Assembly: GCA_039654915.1 (NCBI GenBank)
Contig: CM077599.1
Coordinates: forward strand, 68,664,001 to 68,728,000
Direction: 5' to 3'
DNA length: 64,000 nucleotides
Origin: Aquilaria yunnanensis
Lineage: Eukaryota; Streptophyta; Magnoliopsida; Malvales; Thymelaeaceae
In this document: piece after piece, positions 22,649-35,870 of the stretch
Layout of the letters: each line of letters starts with the position of its first letter
How positions within the stretch are numbered: position 1 is the stretch's first letter
Position numbers and translations under genes: made by a program
The notes under the pieces: model-generated
What the model was told of the DNA's origin: nothing
The model's input: only the letters and a program-made list of their open reading frames with translations
The model's database searches: none

Positions 22649-25313
22649 TGTAAAGGCTGTCCTAGTATTTCCTCTACATTAAATGTCGAGGTAAGTGAAT
22701 CCTAAGTTATTTCCCTCAAATAAGTTTATTAAGCAAGGAAAGCAAGCTAGTTAAGGTTGAATTGAGTTCCAAAGAGTAATTGGCACCTAAGGGGCAAAAA
22801 GGGCAAAATAGTAATTTTGGCCCAAGTCAGTGGCATGACCATAATTTTGGTAAAATTAGGTTCATGCAAGTGTTTTGAGCTAGTTGATTTAAGACCATAA
22901 GTATTTATAGCCATTTGAACCAAAAGTGAAAGTTAAGGGTGAAAAATGCACTAAGAGATAAACTAAGCTATTATGTCTTATAATAGCTTAAGTGACCTAA
23001 GGGCAGAGTATTTGGGTAAGAAAAATCTTTCTTTGGGACCAAGGAGTGATGGTGTGGGGAGTGTTTAAGTGGCCTAAGTGATTCAAAAATTAAGTTTAAG
23101 GACCAAGGTGACAAGTGGAAGAAAGTTGGGCTAAGTTGGTTTTAAATAGAGGAGATGACAATATTCATCATCTCCCCCATTTGCCATTTTCGTAGCTCTC
23201 CTTCCTCCATAGCTCTCCACCCCCAAACCTCCTAACTCACTCAAGTTTCCATGGAAATTGAAGGTCCCAAAGCTATCCCAACAAGCCCTTAGCTCGTTTT
23301 TAATGGAATTGGTGCATTTGGAGTTGTTCTTGCAAGTTTTTGGTTCAAACCCAAAGGTAAACGTATTTGATCCTTATGGGTTAGTTTTAAGTTTGTTAAA
23401 TGGTTAGAAATGGTCTTAACTTTGTGCTCTTGGTGTCCAATTTGGTTGATTTCAAGCTTGGAACTCAAAGGAAGTCATTGGAGCTCGGATGTGCTCATTG
23501 CTTGTTTCTTGCTTTCAAGATGATTTGAGGTAAGGGTTTCAAGTTAATTAAGCTCAAATAATGCATAGAAATGTAGTGTTTTGTGTGGGAATGAATTAGA
23601 AACAAGACCCATGTGATTTGAGTTTGGGATGAGAAAGTTTGAGCAGTTTTCGTGCAATGTTGCACGGTGTCGCGCAATGCTGGAAGGCGTTGGCGATGCG
23701 TCGCCAGTAGCGACGCGAGTTGGCGACGCGTCGTCAAGAAATGCAAAAGTTCTCCGATTGCTGATGCCTTTGGCGACGTGTCGCCAACGGCGCCGCCAAG
23801 GCTTTTTGCCCCCAAGCTCCGGGCATCCTAAGAGTGTCTCAAACTCTCGGTATTCATCCCTAGGCTAATTTAAGATGTTCCATAGCCTTAATTGGGTCTA
23901 GAACTCTTTCCTAAGTTAGGAATTATGCATTATTTAGGTGGTAGCTAAGTGGTGTGGTTAAGGAAGGGTAAGTAATGGTGGCTAAGGAAGTTAAAATGCT
24001 TCAGTTCCTAAGTGAGCACTAAGGGGATTAAGTCGGGTTTCAGGCTCTTTGTTGGCCGAGTGGAATGTCATAAACCTTTGGCCAATAAAAAGGAAACCTA
24101 AGAGAATCCCAACCAAACTTTATGGTCTGGTAAGTAAGCCACTGAAGGGCCCTAAGCTATGCTCGAAGAGCTTTGTAAGTTGAACCACATAAGGCAGCTA
24201 CCCTGCACAATAGGTTAAGGGAAGAGACGGGTAAGGAGTGAGTAAGTGGTGACTTACTCTAAGTAGCTCGTCAAGGCAGGTAAGGTTTGAGTAAGTGATG
24301 ACTTACTCTAAGGTGCCCGTAAGAGGACTTCATGGGGTTAGTTAAGTACTAGCATAGGATACGAGGGCCAGTATCCAAGTACCCCAGTCGTAAGAGCTCA
24401 CAGCAAGTCTAGCACCTACGGGTGTAAGGAAGTCCTGAGTACATTTGCATGTGCATATTTCATTCATCCATCCATCCATCATTTGCATTTGTTGTTGTTT
24501 TATTCTTGCTTTTGGTTGCATTGTTGACTGCTTGTTTTGTTTTGGATGCTATATATATATACATGTTGTGCTTTGCATGTTTGCATTGTTTTTCCCTGCA
24601 GGTACTAAATCCCTTACTGAGTACTTTAAAGTACTCACCCTTTTAAGTGTTGTGCAGGTTTAAGTGGACTAGTCAGGCCTAATAGTTGGTAAGGGGCAGC
24701 TGTTAAGGCTAGGTTTTATTGGTTCAAAGGTATTCTCTAAGTAGGAAACTCTAAGTTTCTATGTTACTTATGACATAAGCAAATACTGACCAAAGTGTTT
24801 GCCTTACAGTTTGAGGCTAAGTGAGTACAAGGAAAGTGTAGCTCATCACTTGAAGCTAGCTTGCTTGGGTGAAGAGCTAAGGATGGATCTTAGTAGTTAG
24901 GAGATGCTTCGCTTATATGTATGGTAATTTCATACATAGATCACCTCTACTAGTGTCCATTGGTGTGTATAACACTAGGGTTACTTTTGGGTGCATATAA
25001 GTTTGAGATGTATGCACATAGTTGTTACTTAAAGTTAAAGCAACTAAAGGTTTATGTCTTGGCTTATTTGAATTATGTTTTCATTAATTGTCGTGGCACT
25101 GTTTTCAATGATGTTTTAATTCAATTATTACTACATAGCCAGGACAATGCATGCATATTTCTTATGCAGGGTAGGCTAAGTAACTAGTTGCACGTAACGA
25201 TTTAAGATACTTCACGAGTAATAACTAGCCAACTGTAACCTAAGTGGGATCATAGTTCCCAAACAGCCTACCAGTGTTAGTACCTAAGGGCACTGGGGCC
25301 GTGTTCCCCCACA
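22649..25313. mobile_element. Solo LTR A (2,665 bp)
   Basis: It begins TGTAAAGGCTGTCC and ends CCCCCACA. It interrupts sequence that is continuous in unit 1 (near 6,018-6,023) and is flanked by GATAT (22644-22648) and GATAA (25314-25318), a 5-bp duplication with one mismatch. There is no internal domain, primer site or second LTR, so it is a solo LTR left by LTR-LTR recombination. It is homologous, in inverse orientation, to 49889-52557. It contains GC-rich GGCGACGCGTCGCC-like palindromes (23.69-23.80 kb), paired hairpins GAGTAAGT...ACTTACTC (24.24-24.31 kb), an 18-bp perfect palindrome near 24,618 and TATATATATA at about 24,550. The long LTR suggests a Ty3/gypsy family, but this is inference. 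Confidence 0.85.
24618..24635. repeat. 18-bp perfect palindrome in solo LTR A
   Basis: GAGTACTTTAAAGTACTC is its own reverse complement. Solo LTR B has GAGTACTCTAAAGTACTC at the equivalent place, with one central change. Confidence 0.8.
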
Positions 25314-26493
25314 GATAAAACTCTAAAACTACAACAACTCTCAGAATGAACCCATCCCCATGCTTCATCCTGGCCTCAACTTCATAACGCTAAGCTCTAA
25401 CAAGGATCAATAAGGAAATTAACCAAACGATAAATATATTTTTTAATTATCAGAAATGATAAAAAATACAAGTGAGAAACCAAAATCCATTGTATTTCTA
25501 CCTTTCCAGCAAAAAGACAAGGTCTCAAATCAAGAGCAGAATAGGGAGCATTAAGGAGCATTTTGACAGAGCTATTCGTGAAGAAACCTTGAGAATTTTC
25601 CACCCCACCGCTGAAACTTTGGTTTTTTCATGGTCCATTCCTTGCTAGCATAAGTTTTTCTTGTCGATTTTTCCAATGGTAGCTAAAATGTTGAAATGAA
25701 TATCCCTTGTCGATGATGGTGAGTGATGAATGCAACGATGAAAAGGGCTAGGGTTGGAAATTTTGACAAATGATGAGAGAAGCGAAGGGGTTGGGGGCTT
25801 AGGCATTTGATGAGTTTGTAGTTATAGGGGTATAGGAAGATAGTATTACTATTACTATTACTATTACTACTATATTGTGAAGAAGGAACCTCCTTTCAAG
25901 TCCCTAAAAATATCATTTTTTCTCTTTCTTCTCTATACTTTTTCATATAAAAATTAGGCCCAAATAGAAAATATGAGCACAGTATAAGATTGGTAGATCT
26001 ACGAGCTTGAAGGCTATAGCTGCAATAGAGAAAAATTATATGTACTAAAAGAGAGTTTTAACGTCATTTTTTTACATTTTTCTTTATATTGATCATACCC
26101 TTTTTCCAGTCCTTAATTTCATTTATTCCCTTTTGGTCTCCAAACCTTTTCATATGACAACAAGGTCTAGATCGACAAGATGAAGGCAATGGTGGAATCT
26201 GCATATCAGCAATTTTTAAAAATACAGATGCTAAAGTAAAAAATTATAGGTAATGAAAGAGAGTTTCTCAAATATCAACAATTTTGCTTTTTCTTATGAA
26301 TGCTTAAATTCGTCCTCTAGACTCGACCTCGGGTTTCCTCTTTGTTTTGGTACCATAATGGATTTTTGTGTATCCTCATCATCTAGGCTCACTCCATCTA
26401 CATGCAGTGACTTCCAATTGGCAAGAATGAGACGACGCATCTGGTCGATCAATGTGGGATGATGTGTTGCTCTTGCTCTGATTTGGCCGTTGG

Positions 26494-27513
26494 CAATGGC
26501 GGAGCTAGGAATTTTACCTACGGTGGGCCAACAATGTAAATAAAATATTTATACTATAATATTATAATAAAATATTTTATAATACAAAAAATATGAATAA
26601 TATTTACAATTTAAACTGTGTAAAACATTGTTTGACATCAAAATCATCAAGAACAGAGTATAGACTAAAATTTCATGCCATATCCTGTTCAATGTACATA
26701 ACTAAACTATCAGTAAGAAAATCATCATTCATTTTTTTGCTTAGTTGGGTTCTTACAATTTTCAAAAAAATGCACGTTTAGTAGTAGAAGTAGAAACTAG
26801 AACAGTCAAGATAAGATGAATTAACCTCAACCGAATTAGATTAAATTAAATTATACCCAATCACAGTCTATAGAAAAACACATAAAAAATAGAAAAGGAA
26901 CAAGAATTTAGCACAAGTTAGCCCCATGTGTCTGATTCAATTGAAAATTAGATAAAGGATAATAATTCAATCAAATTATACGATCAATCTGAATACACAT
27001 GATTCAACTTATAATTCTATTTCTCTAGGGACAAAGGCAAGAAGTCATTTCTTAATTTTGTTTTCAACTTGTTAGCAACCGAAAGGTGCTTAGCATAATT
27101 CATAAGAAAATTTTAAGAATCAATTTCATACATGAAGAAGCATAACATTAGAAGTGGAGCATGAAAGAGAATCGATACTTAATAAAGAAACCCCAGGTGG
27201 AAGGTTAAATGAGAAACCTGTAAAGATGGATACAGAAAAAATGGGACCCATTTTTATTCTCACTTCTTTTTTACCTAGAATTAATTTTAATAAAATCCAA
27301 CATTATATAAGTGTAAGAATCTATTGAAAATACAATTTTTGTAATCTTACCAAATTTTTATGAATTTTTCTCATTTTAGGCATTAAAAAGGAAAAATTCA
27401 TAAAAAATTAATAACATCATGAAAATTTACTTTCAAAACAATTATTGCATATATATAATATTAATTTTCAAATAAAATTGGTTTCAGGTAAAAAATATGT
27501 AATTTAGTACTAC

Positions 27514-27569
<56 letters not shown>

Positions 27570-27625
27570 GTCAAAATTTTAGGATGTGCGATGGCCACCC
27601 CATTTATTACATTCTTCCACAACTG
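26494..27625. mobile_element. Nested hAT-like element, copy 2
   Basis: Counterpart of 7199-8443. It begins CAATGGCGGAGCTAGG, closer than copy 1 to the common plant terminus, and ends CTTCCACAACTG. It contains a long (AT)n run. Confidence 0.5.
27517..27567. repeat. (AT)n microsatellite
   Basis: About 51 bp of alternating AT/TA, expanded relative to the run of about 16 bp at 8371-8386 in unit 1. Confidence 0.9.
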
Positions 27626-27687
27626 GTAGTCAGTCATCGCAGTGCGATGCATGCCTTGCTTTTGGCCAAAACCCAATTGAAAGAGAA

Positions 27688-27840
27688 ATGAATAGTTGCA
27701 TTCATGAAGCTAAGTCACTGTTTTTTGGTGTCCACACAACCACAACATTGCTCATCCTTTTCTCAGGTTCTCTGCCATCTTCGTCTTTATTGTCACTTAC
27801 TCAATCACTTTAACCAACTAAAGACTGCAAGTATTACTTC
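27688..27840 (+). pseudogene. Hydrophobic coding fragment, copy 2 (frameshifted)
   Basis: Equivalent of 8508-8684. It reads MNSCIHEAKSLFFGVHTTTTLLILF, then loses one T in the run after CATCCTT, so the rest of the helix is out of frame. Confidence 0.3.
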
Positions 27841-28321
27841 ATCTATATCTTTATAGTCAACGACATACCTGACTCCATGTTTCTTAGTTACATACCCCTC
27901 CCAATTCATGCATAGCAAATATGTATATAAACAATCAATAGTATATGTGTGCATTGTCTTGTAACAGACCTATGCTCCAAACTTTTACTACTCCACTAAT
28001 TTCTACTATCTGCACAAAAAAATGCCACAAGCATCACACAAGTGTTGAAGAACCTCATATTTTTTATAATAGGTATTATCAATGGTAAATTTTAAGGGTA
28101 TAATATGGATTTCCTACTCAGTGGGTTTAAAAGGTATATTAGGCGGATTTATCTATCGCAGATACCTTATACTCGCCATCCACCCATACCTGTTATATAG
28201 GTGTACTTTGCAACCTATGCACTCACCATGCTAGATATTTTTACTCATTTGCTTGGCCATCATAGATGGATATCCACGTTTCACAAATTTCATTTATCCA
28301 ACTGCCATCCCTAACTCTCAC

Positions 28322-29343
28322 TAGTCCATCTCAATCTCCTTATTGCAAGAAGCAGTTGAGCTCATTGTCACCACTTTTTTTCAGGTTTGGTGATCCCCCA
28401 GGCGCCCCTTTTGGTCACACTTAAGCTTTTGTGTTCCATGCTCCTCCGCAGCTTGTCACCCACTTTAGCTTGGCTCAGATCTTCACAAATTGACGTTTAA
28501 CTTGACCTTTGGCCCCTTTTAACTCTTCCTCTTTGCGTTCCCACCTTGCTTAGGCAATCTAGTTTAAGGACCACATTTTTTAAATCGTATTACAAATCAA
28601 GTGTAGTACATGATCTTTGTCTTCTTCATGAGCTGAATAAGAACATATTACTTAAAATTCCTTTTGTAATTACATTATAAAGCTGGTTTGTTTACTTGCA
28701 TTTTTCTATTTATCATTTTGTTTAATGAAAGGTTTGGATTCTTGCTTGCTTCTTTATTCTGGTAAAGAAGACAACCGTTTTTGTTTAGGCCAATTACCAA
28801 TCACTCACTTTGTATATCAATGGCGCCAAAACTTTGTTTAAACTAGTTTGACCAATTGTTAAGTGGTAATTCATTGGAGTGTTAGGCCTGTCCGATATAG
28901 CTTGTTCTATTAATCTCAGAGCAAAAAAATTTTTTGTTATCCCCATTGCTGGTGTGCATATTTTTTCCTGTGATGTTTCCTTTTCAATTTGGTCTCTTTC
29001 TTGGTTTGGGTTTTATGTGACATCGCCGTTGTCATGATTGCCTACAATCGTATTATATACTTGCTTTCAATTAAAAAACATAATTGAATACTGATGAAAA
29101 ATTAACGAAGGTAACGCAAATTATGGTCAGTTGTGGTATTCCACATTTTGATTCGAGTTGGGATGATGACGCACAACCACGTTAGGTGTGACTTGTAAAT
29201 TGGGCAGAGCTGGTAACTGACCACATCCTCTGGTTCTTTATAGAGATAAAAAATTATGGGTAGTACTTAGATGACACCTTAAACACACGTGGGTGGTGAG
29301 TTGTCTGCTATCAAGTGGGTGAAATAATGTGCTACCTATGGTA
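28322..29343. other. Flank between hAT and PIF elements, unit 2
   Basis: Near-identical counterpart of 9143-10164. No gene or other feature is seen. Confidence 0.6.
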
Positions 29344-30233
29344 TAAAAGCATCTCCAATAACTTCCCCATAATTTCTGTAAAATGGGGAAGCAAAATCGA
29401 AAATCTCCATAATTTTTTTGCTCCAACTCTAACAATTTTCCTATTTTCTAGAATCCTTAATTTATTAAAAAATAAGTAAATATTATGCATTTAAAGCAAA
29501 TTTTCATTGATATATAAAATAACCCAATTAATAAACACAAAAATAAAAATTACTAAACAAATAAGAAGCAATAATTTTATCAGGGACCAAAAATTTCATT
29601 AATCAACTTAGAATTCACAATTGCAATTCAACAAAGAAAAATAGCTCCAAAACAGATGTAAAAAAAAATCAACTATAGATACGTAGACTATTGGAGGAGC
29701 AACAACTGCAAATATGCAAAAACCAATATACAGTTACAAGCAAATGCAAATGCACATAAAAGGGTTAGCCCTCCATATTAGTATCACTTAAGCATTGAAA
29801 CTGCATCCAAAAGAGGGATGGAAAATGGGTGTTACAAAATAGAAAAGGAAAAACTACCTAAATTTCAAAGCACTTTTAATCTTTTGTAGCTGACTTTTGG
29901 CCAAGGCATCATGATGCTAAAACTCAACCACAGACAAGACAAAACAATTTAGATTGGTTTTATGTAGCACTAGCATAGAATTAAACTCATAATGATATGA
30001 AAAACAAGGTTTGTGTAACTTATGGAGAACAACACTTGGAAATTTGTATAAGTAGCACAAGAAAGTTCACAGCAAATTTCAAATGCAGGTAGAGATATAA
30101 TGATCAAAGATCAACGTCATTACAATACCCTATGTGCCACAATCATAACTATAAACAAGAAAACATGTAGCATTAAAATAATTATTGTTATTTATCTCTA
30201 AATTTACACAAGGCTTATTTTTCTTAATGATGA

Positions 30234-30302
30234 GAAAGAAGTTTGGCCAATTCATCCATGCTCACAACACCATCCTCATTTATGTCACCAGCTCAAGAAA
30301 GC
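30234..30302 (-). pseudogene. EF-hand fragment, PIF copy 3, first duplicate
   Basis: The minus strand reads DINEDGVVSMDELAKLLSHH then TAA. It differs from the 11038 copy by Thr to Ile at loop position 2, which is not a calcium ligand, so all ligand positions are kept. Confidence 0.55.
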
Positions 30303-30827
30303 TCATTTTCTCTATGGAGCCAATGTAAACACAATGGTAAGAAAAAATTACTGATGAGATCATTTTCAAATATCTAACACTAAAGAAACAAGGACAAAAA
30401 AGGTAGCAACTTAACCTTTTCAATCCCTTTTCTTTAGGGCCATATATAGTCAAGCATGGTTACAAGTTTGCATGCAAGAAATAAGAAGTTTTCAACTCAG
30501 CAATTATAAGTGTCAATGAGCAATTCAAAAGTGCAGTAATTCACTAGTAAACCTTATAAGTAGCATGCAATTAGTTCCAAGAGAAATAAACACCAACTAA
30601 ACCACATAAAATAATCAATAATCTCTACTTGTAGCATCGGCAACATGATTCGTACAATTCTTTCGCTAAATTTCAAATGCAGGTAGAGATATAATGATCA
30701 AAGATCAACGTCATTACAATACCCTATGTGCCACAATCATAACTATAAACAAGAAAACATGTAGCATTAAAATAATTATTGTTATTTATCTCTAAATTTA
30801 CACAAGGCTTATTTTTCTTAATGATGA

Positions 30828-30896
30828 GAAAGAAGTTTGGCCAATTCATCCATGCTCACAACACCATCCTCATTTATGTCACCAGCTCAAGAAAGC
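30828..30896 (-). pseudogene. EF-hand fragment, PIF copy 3, second duplicate
   Basis: Identical copy of 30234-30302 created by the 594-bp tandem duplication. Confidence 0.55.
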
Positions 30897-32387
30897 TCAT
30901 TTTCTCTATGGAGCCAATGTAAACACAATGGTAAGAAAAAATTACTGATGAGATCATTTTCAAATATCTAACACTAAAGAAACAAGGACAAAAAAGGTAG
31001 CAACTTAACCTTTTCAATCCCTTTTCTTTAGGGCCATATATAGTCAAGCATGGTTACAAGTTTGCATGCAAGAAATAAGAAGTTTTCAACTCAGCAATTA
31101 TAAGTGTCAATGAGCAATTCAAAAGTGCAGTAATTCACTAGTAAACCTTATAAGTAGCATGCAATTAGTTCCAAGACAAATAAACACCAACTAAACCACA
31201 TAAAATAATCAATAATCTCTACTTGTAGCATCGGCAACATGATTCGTACAATTCTTTCGCTAAATTACAAAAGCCAACCACTCAAACACATAAGAAAATG
31301 AAATTTCATAAAAAATTGCAAGATAGGAAAAAGGCCTCCAAAATTCTCATAAATTAGAACAACAATTTATAGAAGGATCTTAGGCGTTCCTTACCAGGTA
31401 AAGGTTAAAATAGAAACCTTATCTTGTTTTGATATGAGTTCCAAAACTGAAATTCACTGATGTCTAGAACCTAGCCTGAATTCAACCCATTCCCTTGCTA
31501 TTTGTGCTAAATTTCTAAATGAAACTAAGGTAATCAGAAATGGTACCAAGGGCCTAATTTAATTGGCTCATTAGAACTAAGTTCTTTACCATGCAAACTA
31601 GTAACAACACCTATTGATTTGTTGATAAGTGAAACAAATAAACAACTCAAATATTGCACATAACATCCATGAAAGAAAAGAAAGAATGAACAACAGGAAA
31701 GGATGAATCATAAGGGTGAGGAAGGCATGCACTTGAGGCAGATAGTGGACAATAAACACCGCTGAGAGAAAAGTAACGAAGGCAAAAATGAAGATGGAGG
31801 AGAGGGAAATCAAAAGGGGAAAAAATCGTGGACAAATAATGAGAGGGAAAAGAATTGGAATTGAAAGTTAGCTATGGTGCATGTGCTTGTGATGCAAGAG
31901 AGAACAACAGGAGAGGATGAGTCATAAGAGTGAGGGCATGTACCTGGGAAAATGCTAGACAAAGAATAACAAGCAATCATAGTGAAGAGAAAAGCAACCA
32001 AGTTAAAGGCGGAATTGGGTGAGAGGGATTGAAAGAAAAAATAGTGAAGTCAATACATTTGTGGTGTGAGCGAGTGATTGAATTGAAATTAAAGGAATTG
32101 GAATTCAAGGATTGCTTCTAGTGTGTGTGAGATGATGGAAGACAGTGGAGAATCAAAGCAGTTGATACGCTTCCAACCGTTTGAGAGAGTGGACAATGTG
32201 AAAATTTATTGTTTTTTCATTCACCAAATTTTTTTATATTTCTACAGGAATAGGGATTGAACTCTTTTTTTTGTCCCATTCCCTATTTTAGAGAATGATA
32301 AAAGGAAACTGTTGGAGTGTAAAAGTCCAAACATTCTCTTAAATAAAGAAAATTTTCAAAATGGGGAAACTATTGGTGATACTCTAA

Positions 32388-33280
32388 CAAGCAACTGAAA
32401 AACCTAAGTTTCTAGCTTTCTCGTGCATACTTGCTATTCCTGGAAGACATAGGCTGCATCCACAAATGGTAGTGGGATCCAAACAGCAAAACTGTTCAAG
32501 TGTCTGATGAGTGGTGGGCCTACTAAACACATGTATGCATATGTCCCATATTACCATTCTTGTTTTAGTGTATCATTCTTTCTTTATGTAATGATCATGT
32601 TATGTAATGATCATGTAAAAACACAGGTAAAACTGAAACCTGCTTCAATTAAGGAACAAGAAGGTACCCAACATGGAAATTATGCTCATATTTTTTTGAG
32701 AAGAGAGTTATAACCTTTATTGCTGGACTTGTGCAATTCAAATTCCTAGACATGATGGTAGATGATGATATTTTAGATGCATATTTTCTCCTTTTATTGC
32801 GTGACTTTCCAACATTAAAAGAAATATGCTTGTTAGAGTTTACATAATGTTGTTTTTATTTGCCAATGAATTTTCTGTGCATGCTTGGCGCGAGAAAACG
32901 CATTCGGAATTTTGTGTTTTTGGTTTGCATGGCTCACTTTAACTAAATTTCGCCTTATGCCGCATAAGAGATACTACTTTTATAGAAAATCATAGGCCTA
33001 TCAAATACAATTAGCCTATGGTCCCTAAGATATACAAATCATATGGAAAATCACAAGCTCTGAGATGTTATTATAAAGCAATTCCATGTAAAGATATGGG
33101 TAGACTTGGCCTAGTAGCATACCCTAACTAACACTATAGTGGCCTATAGCATAACCCTGACACTAAAAAAACTGTGACACTTGACCTGTTATTCTACAAA
33201 ATATTTAGACCATCGACGATGTCTCATCGGGTTGCCCTTAGTCATCCAATACCATTATAAATGGGTGGTTTGGAAGTTGA
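32388..33280. other. Flank between PIF element and Ty3/gypsy remnant, unit 3
   Basis: Counterpart of 12612-13489. It carries a small direct duplication TTATGTAATGATCATG near 32,585-32,616. No gene is seen. Confidence 0.6.
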
Positions 33281-35870
33281 GCACCCTTGTCGGTATAATT
33301 GTCACTCGATTAAGCTAAATCTAGTTACTCTCATCTTGAGAAGTTTTTCTGAGCATTTATTTGTCCCTAAGTATCATAGGACAGGCCACCTCCATTTATC
33401 CTTTAGATCATCTTTGGGCTTTAGAATGTTAATGGAAGGGATCTCTAAGGTTTTCTCAAGTGCTTAGCTATGTTTGGATAGAGCATCTATTTATACATTC
33501 TATGCCTGGAGAACCTTACAAACCTTGACAACATTAAAATTTTAGATTAGTCCTTTCACAATAGCTAGATGATTATAGAGTGCTGGATCCTTGGTGCCAT
33601 ATTGGTTGTTGGTTTTCTGGATTACAATATGGGAGTCACTGCGTACGACCAGGTCTTTGACCTTTGCTTGCCACACAGTGAACACTCCAACAGTTAGGGC
33701 CTTATACTCGGCCATAGAGTTAGCAATAGGGAAATCAAACTTAATCTTCCTTACTACTTTGATTCTTATAGCTCTCCTAAGGACTACTCCTGGCCCCTAG
33801 TAAAAATGCCCCATAGACAAATAATTGCCATACAAGCTCAAGGTCTAGAAGTTGGTTCACCTTGACCAAGATACATCTCAATGATGAAATCCACTAATGC
33901 TTGCACCTTGATGGTCATTTAGGGCTCATAATGGATGTCAAACTTGCTCAATTTCATGCACCACTTTGCCAGTCATTTTGAGTGATTTCATGAAGAGCCA
34001 AGCCAATCCTCACTCTAATGGTATGTGTTTGGAAATAGGGCCTTAGTCTCCAATTTACCATGACTAGCACTATGACCACCTTCTAGATGACTAAGTATCT
34101 GGATTCTGCCCACTAGATGGTCCGTTTTATGTAAGACGGGCCACTGCTAGCTTGCTTCTTCCTATGCTACCACTATATTGACTACCTCAAGGGATACTAC
34201 GAGGTACAATAATAAGATTTCCCCAAGCTACGGTTACCTCAGAGTAGGTAGTTCCTACAAGTAATCTTTGATCCCTTGAAGAGACTTCCAACACTAATCA
34301 TCCCGCTCAAAGGTCTCTTACCATTAAAGACATTAAAGAATGGCCTAGACTTGTCTCCAATTCTAGAAACAAATCTTTCAAGAAGAGTTAATCACCTTGA
34401 TAACCTTTGGATGTTCTCTAGGCTATGTATGTCTAGAATTGCCCTTGGATTGTCGAGCTTCATGTCAATCACTCATTTTAAGACCATTTACCCTAGGATT
34501 TTTTATGCCCACTCCAAAGAAGCATTTGGAGGGATTGAGGCATATATTTTATTGCCAAATGCACTAGAAAGTCTTTTGGAGGTCTTCTATGGGCCACTCG
34601 AAGGCTTTATTCTTTATGATCATGTCATATGCCCTGACCTCTATATTCATCCCTAGCTAAACCTAAAAAATCTTGTACATAAGCCACTGATATGTGGCCC
34701 CTACTTTCTTTTACCTAAAGGGCATCCTCCAATAGTAGTATACCATTTCCCTAGTTGTGAGAGCATTCTTTTCTTCAGCCGCAAGGTCATCAGAATCTAA
34801 TGATAAGTGCTCAAGGCACCCATGAAGCTAGGGATCTTGAATTCATCCATACAATCTACCAACTGATTGATGGATGACTACGAATGTAGGCCAATGGAGG
34901 AAGCCTTAGTTAGTTTAGTTTAATCAACACACATCCTTGAAGACCAATTCTCCGTTCGGACCAAGACAACATTGCTTAACTATACTATGTATGCTTCTTG
35001 ACAAATGATCCATACTTTCAAAAGCCTTAGGGCCTCTACTTGAATGAATAGTTGACATTTGGTGCCCATCACCCTATTCCTCTACTTTACAGGCTGACAC
35101 TTCTATTTTACCCCCAAGTTGTATCATGATATAGCTATATTTATTCCTGTCACATCACTTGGGGACTTTCACAAAAATGTCTATATTACCTTTCAAGAAA
35201 TCAATAACGAATGACTTTACCTTATTAGATAAGTCTCTTGCCACCTCGCGGCCAATTCCACGCTCTTTTCCTTGGCCTCTAGGGCTAAGGCCATAGCTCC
35301 CTTCTTGGACTCTTCATTTGGATCCTCCTAGGACTCTTAGGGGTCATTCTTTACCACAGCTTCCGATCGGGAGCTATGAAGGCATGTGATGTAGGCTTTT
35401 CATGGCATTCTCTATGACACGTATAACTCATATCTTCTTGTGGCTAGCAAAGGTCAGGGTTAGTAATTGTATATCAGAATGAATGTGAAACTGTACATGT
35501 GTGGGTAGCCCTAGCTAGGCATTTTTTTGAAGAAGGTGTATCCAATACCCAAAATTTTTCCATTCAAGAGTGTGGGACCTTGTTCCCGATTTCATGATTG
35601 ATCCATGTCAATATTGGTGACAAGTCGATGATTCCCTTAATCGAGATCTCATCCTTTCTATGTCTGAAGATGGTCCTTTATGGTGCCATCAACGATGATT
35701 TGGGAATCCCTAAGGTCTCTAAAGAATGGTTGAAAAGAACATCTACACCAACTCCTTCGTAAGTGTACACATTCTTCACCTCATATCCTGCTATCCTAGC
35801 CGTGATTAGTAGCCGATACACAAGTAGGATCAAGACTTGGGAGCCATCGAAACGAACAAAGGACAGAAGC
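33280..35870 (-). mobile_element. Decayed Ty3/gypsy pol fragment, unit 3 copy
   Basis: Twin of 13490-16060 on the minus strand. The RNase H block (ANSMAEYKALTVG, VVRSDSHIVIQ at about 33,795-33,621) and the reverse transcriptase region (about 34,960-34,330) are recognisable with many stops. The protease-like end is at about 35,825-35,515. It is more broken than the unit 2 copy in the protease part. No LTR or integrase was found. Confidence 0.7.

Larger units (their letters stand above)
20888..28313. mobile_element. hAT-type non-autonomous element, copy 2, with nested solo LTR
   Basis: Orthologue of 4332-9134, flanked by perfect ACTCTCAC duplications (20880-20887 and 28314-28321). The first base has mutated (CAGATATGTCAAC). 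It is enlarged to 7.4 kb by a solo LTR (22649-25313) and contains the same nested MITE (21087-22024) and hAT-like insertion (26494-27625). No transposase is visible. Confidence 0.8.
30074..31261. repeat. 594-bp tandem duplication inside PIF-like element
   Basis: AAATTTCAAATGCAGGTAGAG begins at 30074 and again at 30668. The two copies are nearly identical (one visible change: AAGAGAAATAAAC versus AAGACAAATAAAC). The junction CTAAATTTC shares AAATT with both parental ends. It is absent from copy 2, so it is very recent. Confidence 0.9.
29347..32384. mobile_element. PIF/Harbinger-like non-autonomous element, copy 3 (complete)
   Basis: Left end AAGCATCTCCAATAACTTCCCCAT, right end (reverse complement) GAGTATCACCAATAGTTTCCCCAT, flanked by TAA at 29344-29346 and 32385-32387. 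It is 3,038 bp; the excess over copy 2 is mainly a 594-bp internal tandem duplication that also doubles the EF-hand fragment. No transposase is visible. Confidence 0.85.

Noticed and set aside
23690..23800. CRISPR-like or regularly spaced repeat in the GGCGACGCGTCGCC blocks
   Set aside because: Irregular spacing, only a few degenerate units, and location inside a plant LTR.
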